From Sedimentitalea arenosa (GTDB lineage Bacteria; Pseudomonadota; Alphaproteobacteria; Rhodobacterales; Rhodobacteraceae), in contig NZ_JAELVR010000005.1 in NCBI RefSeq assembly GCF_016428585.1, positions 186,001 to 250,000 of the forward strand: DNA of 64,000 bases, read 5' to 3'. Below the pieces are notes generated by a model that was not told the DNA's origin, ran no database searches, and was given only the letters and a program-made list of their open reading frames with translations. This document shows, piece after piece, positions 61,251 to 64,000 of this stretch. Numbering within the stretch: position 1 is the first letter of the stretch; every line of letters starts with the position of its first letter. Position numbers and translations under genes: made by a program.

Positions 61251-63911
61251 TCAGAACTGCAGCGACAGGTCCCTGTGCACCGCGTTACAGGAGGCCAGGA
61301 ATAGTGCCTGGTCGCGGCTCAACTTGGGCTGCTGGCGCGAGCCGACGGTTTCCGAGATACCTGCCATGTAGGCCTCGAGTTCGGGCTTGAGCGCGGCCCC
61401 TGCCCCTTCACGCCAGACCAGCTGCGCCTCGAACGCCGCGATCGCGTTGTCGATCTCCTCGTTCGCGACTTCGAGATCGAGGCGGTTCGGCCTGAGCACG
61501 CGCTCCGCCTTGGACAGCGCGGAGGCCACGTCGCGACCACCGGGCACCTGGTTGAACAGGCTGCCAACCTCGTCGACGATGGCCTCTGCTGCCTCGGGAT
61601 CGCTATTGGCCACGACATCGGGCAGTTTTCGCAGTTCAGGCTCAAGCGCCTTGAACGCCTCGTTCGCGTCGAGCACGGCAAGGAACTCGGCAACCGGTTC
61701 AACCGCGTCATCAGACGCCCGCCGATAGGTGTTGCGCGCGGTTTCCTCGGCCTTGGTCAGCGTTGCGAAGGTGTCGTGAACGCCCTCCCAGCTTTCTGGG
61801 ATCTGTGCGGCGATAGCTGCCTTTTCCTCCTCGAGCTTCGCCGTGCGCTCTGCGAGCGTCTGAAGGCGCTCGGCACTTTCCTCGGGGTCGAGGAAGCGAC
61901 CCGCCCTGCGCAGTTCCTCGATCTCGGCATCGATCTTGCGCATGTCCTTTTCAAGATCGCGCACGATGCGCTGTACGGGCCGGTATTCCACTGCCGCTTC
62001 GTTCACGGCCGCTTCGGTCTCGGTGATCGTGTCCAGCTGTGCAAGGGCCGTAGCTGCACTTTCAAACGACTCCGACAGGTCACTCGCGAAAGAGCCGGGC
62101 AAGCTCGACAGATCCAGCCCCTGCGCTCTCTGGATGGCCGCCGAGATCGCAGTGCCATTTTCGGCCACTTCGGCGCGAACGTACTCTTCCAGACACTGCT
62201 GCAACTTCGGGTTTCGCGGCGGTGGCGACGTGTCCGAAAGAAAGCTCATCCGGTTGGGCAAGTAGTTCACCAGCTGCGGGTAGTAGCCGACAATGGCCAA
62301 CGCCGCCAATTGCAGGCAGATGAAGGCGATGACGCCCTTGTAGATCTGCACCGTCTTGACGATCGCCGGAGCGACCCCGCGCAGATAGAACAGCGCGAAC
62401 CCGAAAGGTGGCGTCAGGAACGAGGTCTGGATGTTCAAGCCGATCATCACACCCAGCCAGACGGCGGTGATGTTGGCTTCAGGATCGGCGAGAAGGATCG
62501 GCGCGACGATCGGCACCACGACCACGGCGATCTCGATGAAGTCGAGGAAGAAGCCGAGGATGAAGATCACCGCCATGACGATGATGAACTGGGTCCAGAA
62601 GCCGCCCGGGAGCGAGTTCAGGAAATCGCGCACCAGCTCCTCGCCACCGAAGGCGCGGAAGGCCGCCGTCAACATCGCGGCGCCCAGAAGGATGATGAAG
62701 ACCAGCGAGGTTGTCTTGGCGGTCTCGATCATCACTTCGCGCAACGTGTTTTCGACTCGCAGGATGCGGATACCGCTCCAGATGAGCGAGACGACGAGCA
62801 TGACAACGGCGATCGTTCCGATGTAGATGCCGGTGAAATCACCGCCGTTCACGATCAGCGCCTTGGCATTCATGTCATAGTTCGAGAGGCTGTACACGAT
62901 CAGCAGAAGTGCCAGAATTGCCATCAGGGCGGGGAAATAAGTCCATCGGTTCTGTTCCGTGATCCGGTAGCCCGCCATGAGCATCGCGCCCGCGGCGCCA
63001 ATCGCCCCGGCCTGGTTCACGGTTGCGACACCGGTCAGGATCGATCCGAGCACGAGGAAGATCAGCGTGAGCGGCGGCACCAATGTCAGCAGAACGTTGC
63101 CCCAGAACGCCGTGTCGCGAGCCCCCTCATAAGGGACGGCGGGGGCAGACTTGGGACGCAGAAGCGCGAAGATCAGGATGTAGACCATGTAGATCAGGAC
63201 CAGCACGATGCCCGGCACGAGCGCGCCGAGAAACATCTCGCCCGCACTGGTCGAGGCGACGTCGTAGACGCTCGGCATGCTCAATTCGCCTGTCGCTTCG
63301 GTGTAAAGCGCCTTGCGGGTGGTGCTTGCCTGGTCTGTGGCGCTGGCCAGCTGGTCGGCGAGGATGATCAGCACGATAGAGGGCGGGATGATCTGGCCAA
63401 GCGTGCCCGAGGCGGCGATCGTGCCGGTGGCGAGCGACTGCGAATAGTTGTTGCGCAGCATGGCAGGCAGCGAGATCAGCCCCATCGCGACAACGGTTGC
63501 GCCGACAATGCCGGTGGTGGCCGCCAGCAGCGCGCCGACGAAGACCACCGATATCCCGAGTCCACCAGGAACCGGGCCGAACAGGCGCGCCATGGTCACC
63601 AAGAGATCCTCGGCGATCTTGGAGCGCTGCAGCATGATCCCCATGAAGATGAAGAGCGGAATGGCGATCAGCGTGTCCCGTTCGACCTCCCAATAGACCC
63701 CGCGCAGGTTCGTCACCCCCGCGGTCAGCCATTGAGAGGGGCCGCCGGAATGGAAATAGGCATCCGGGTTGCCCGCGAAGATGTAGCCGCTGCCAGCCGC
63801 GAGAACGATGGTGATGATGGCCGCGCCGGGCAAGGCGAAGGCGACGGGGAAACCCGACCCCAGCGCCGTGGCCATGATGACGATCAGAACGAGCAGAAAG
63901 AAGAGTTCCAT
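61251..63911 (-). CDS. TRAP transporter large permease (DctM type) with long C-terminal coiled-coil extension
   Basis: The product is 886 residues, twice the usual length of about 430. DctM-family blocks include IAIPLFIFMGIMLQRSKIAED, GLGISVVFVGALLAATTGIVGA and IIPPSIVLIILADQ. Helical inserts lie in the middle, and the family's C-terminal block (GLNIQTSFLTPPFGFALFYL) ends near residue 555. About 325 residues of soluble, Glu/Ala-rich helical sequence follow (IVRDLEKDMRKIDAEIEELR). The small permease gene adjoins. The substrate is unknown; its binding protein lies outside the window. Confidence 0.92.
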   Translation of the reverse strand: MELFFLLVLIVIMATALGSGFPVAFALPGAAIITIVLAAGSGYIFAGNPDAYFHSGGPSQWLTAGVTNLRGVYWEVERDTLIAIPLFIFMGIMLQRSKIAEDLLVTMARLFGPVPGGLGISVVFVGALLAATTGIVGATVVAMGLISLPAMLRNNYSQSLATGTIAASGTLGQIIPPSIVLIILADQLASATDQASTTRKALYTEATGELSMPSVYDVASTSAGEMFLGALVPGIVLVLIYMVYILIFALLRPKSAPAVPYEGARDTAFWGNVLLTLVPPLTLIFLVLGSILTGVATVNQAGAIGAAGAMLMAGYRITEQNRWTYFPALMAILALLLIVYSLSNYDMNAKALIVNGGDFTGIYIGTIAVVMLVVSLIWSGIRILRVENTLREVMIETAKTTSLVFIILLGAAMLTAAFRAFGGEELVRDFLNSLPGGFWTQFIIVMAVIFILGFFLDFIEIAVVVVPIVAPILLADPEANITAVWLGVMIGLNIQTSFLTPPFGFALFYLRGVAPAIVKTVQIYKGVIAFICLQLAALAIVGYYPQLVNYLPNRMSFLSDTSPPPRNPKLQQCLEEYVRAEVAENGTAISAAIQRAQGLDLSSLPGSFASDLSESFESAATALAQLDTITETEAAVNEAAVEYRPVQRIVRDLEKDMRKIDAEIEELRRAGRFLDPEESAERLQTLAERTAKLEEEKAAIAAQIPESWEGVHDTFATLTKAEETARNTYRRASDDAVEPVAEFLAVLDANEAFKALEPELRKLPDVVANSDPEAAEAIVDEVGSLFNQVPGGRDVASALSKAERVLRPNRLDLEVANEEIDNAIAAFEAQLVWREGAGAALKPELEAYMAGISETVGSRQQPKLSRDQALFLASCNAVHRDLSLQF

Positions 63912-63921
63912 GGTTCCGACC

Positions 63922-64000
63922 TCAGTGAGCGATGGGGGCGACTTCGCGCCGCCCGGGTTCGTCGCGCGTATCCGCGACAGCTTCGAAGAGATAGCTGACG
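63922..64000 (-). CDS. Partial gene upstream of the TRAP large permease, probably the small permease
   Basis: Only the last 25 codons are visible, ending EPGRREVAPIAH and TGA; the rest lies past the window edge. In TRAP operons the DctQ-type small permease usually precedes the large permease, and the 10-bp gap fits. Identity is from context only. Confidence 0.5.
   Translation of the reverse strand, partial: VSYLFEAVADTRDEPGRREVAPIAH

Noticed and set aside
61776-63998. Plus-strand open frame (740 codons) opposite the TRAP permease
   Set aside because: Antisense to a gene with clear membrane helices and family motifs; the translated frame is charged repeats without a domain.
1-64000. CRISPR arrays, tRNA or rRNA genes, insertion sequences, prophage
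   Set aside because: Reading both strands gave no spaced direct repeats, no cloverleaf-like or rRNA-like sequence, and no transposase, integrase or phage structural gene.

Overview
The window is a GC-rich, densely coded stretch of an alphaproteobacterial chromosome, most likely from the Roseobacter group (Rhodobacteraceae). Supporting signs are an IalB-type protein, a PAS_5-type PAS protein, a class II DAHP synthase, two branched-chain-amino-acid-type (HAAT) ABC transporters, a TRAP transporter, a glutaryl-CoA dehydrogenase/LysR pair and a CtrA-like box. No rRNA, tRNA, CRISPR array, transposase or prophage was seen.

Layout. (1) 1-2640: the end of a LysR regulator, an exported protein, a 54-residue lipoprotein and two tiny membrane proteins. 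(2) 3086-15263: a LuxR-type regulator, AroQ, and a CoA-thioester catabolic block (MaoC hydratase, two MDR oxidoreductases, crotonase, two SDRs, thiolase, nitronate monooxygenase, two histidine phosphatases, an aminoglycoside-phosphotransferase-like kinase), closing with an IclR regulator. (3) 15737-26809: a HAAT ABC transporter operon that continues into crotonase, serine hydrolase, acetoacetyl-CoA ligase, TesB and a lactonase-like amidohydrolase. It converges on a minus-strand operon (31574-26867): short leader ORF, acyl-CoA ligase, ACAD10/11-type dehydrogenase, two SDRs. (4) 31787-36298: SulP transporter with a DUF442 sulfurtransferase, then gcdH with a divergent LysR gene. (5) 36387-45810: mostly core genes (histidine kinase, trans-sulfuration enzyme, gamma-carbonic anhydrase, gmk, yicC, PAS protein, DAHP synthase, GlxA regulator, GNAT, PQQ sugar dehydrogenase). 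(6) 45976-51282: a second HAAT ABC transporter, interrupted by a REP-like element. (7) 51295-54766: caspase-like protease, a small EACC1-like protein and a HerA-like ATPase on one strand. (8) 54840-55080: two probable sRNA genes, the first with a CUUCCUCCC anti-Shine-Dalgarno loop. (9) 55241-61098: IalB and an envelope block (KAS/ACP/LpxD, L,D-transpeptidase, M15-like peptidase). (10) 61251-64000: TRAP transporter genes.

How the genes may work together. Blocks 2 and 3 look like one catabolic island. The kinase at 13396 and the dehydrogenase at 28427 resemble the two halves of ACAD10/11 (LvaA and LvaC in levulinate catabolism). With the ligase, lactonase-like hydrolase, SDRs, thiolase and thioesterase they suggest uptake and breakdown of a gamma-hydroxy or gamma-keto acid or its lactone. 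Near-identical palindromes at 8530 and 15310 suggest shared control, perhaps by the IclR protein. The most unusual candidate system is the caspase/EACC1-like pair, which resembles parts of predicted prokaryotic conflict systems, beside a HerA-like ATPase.
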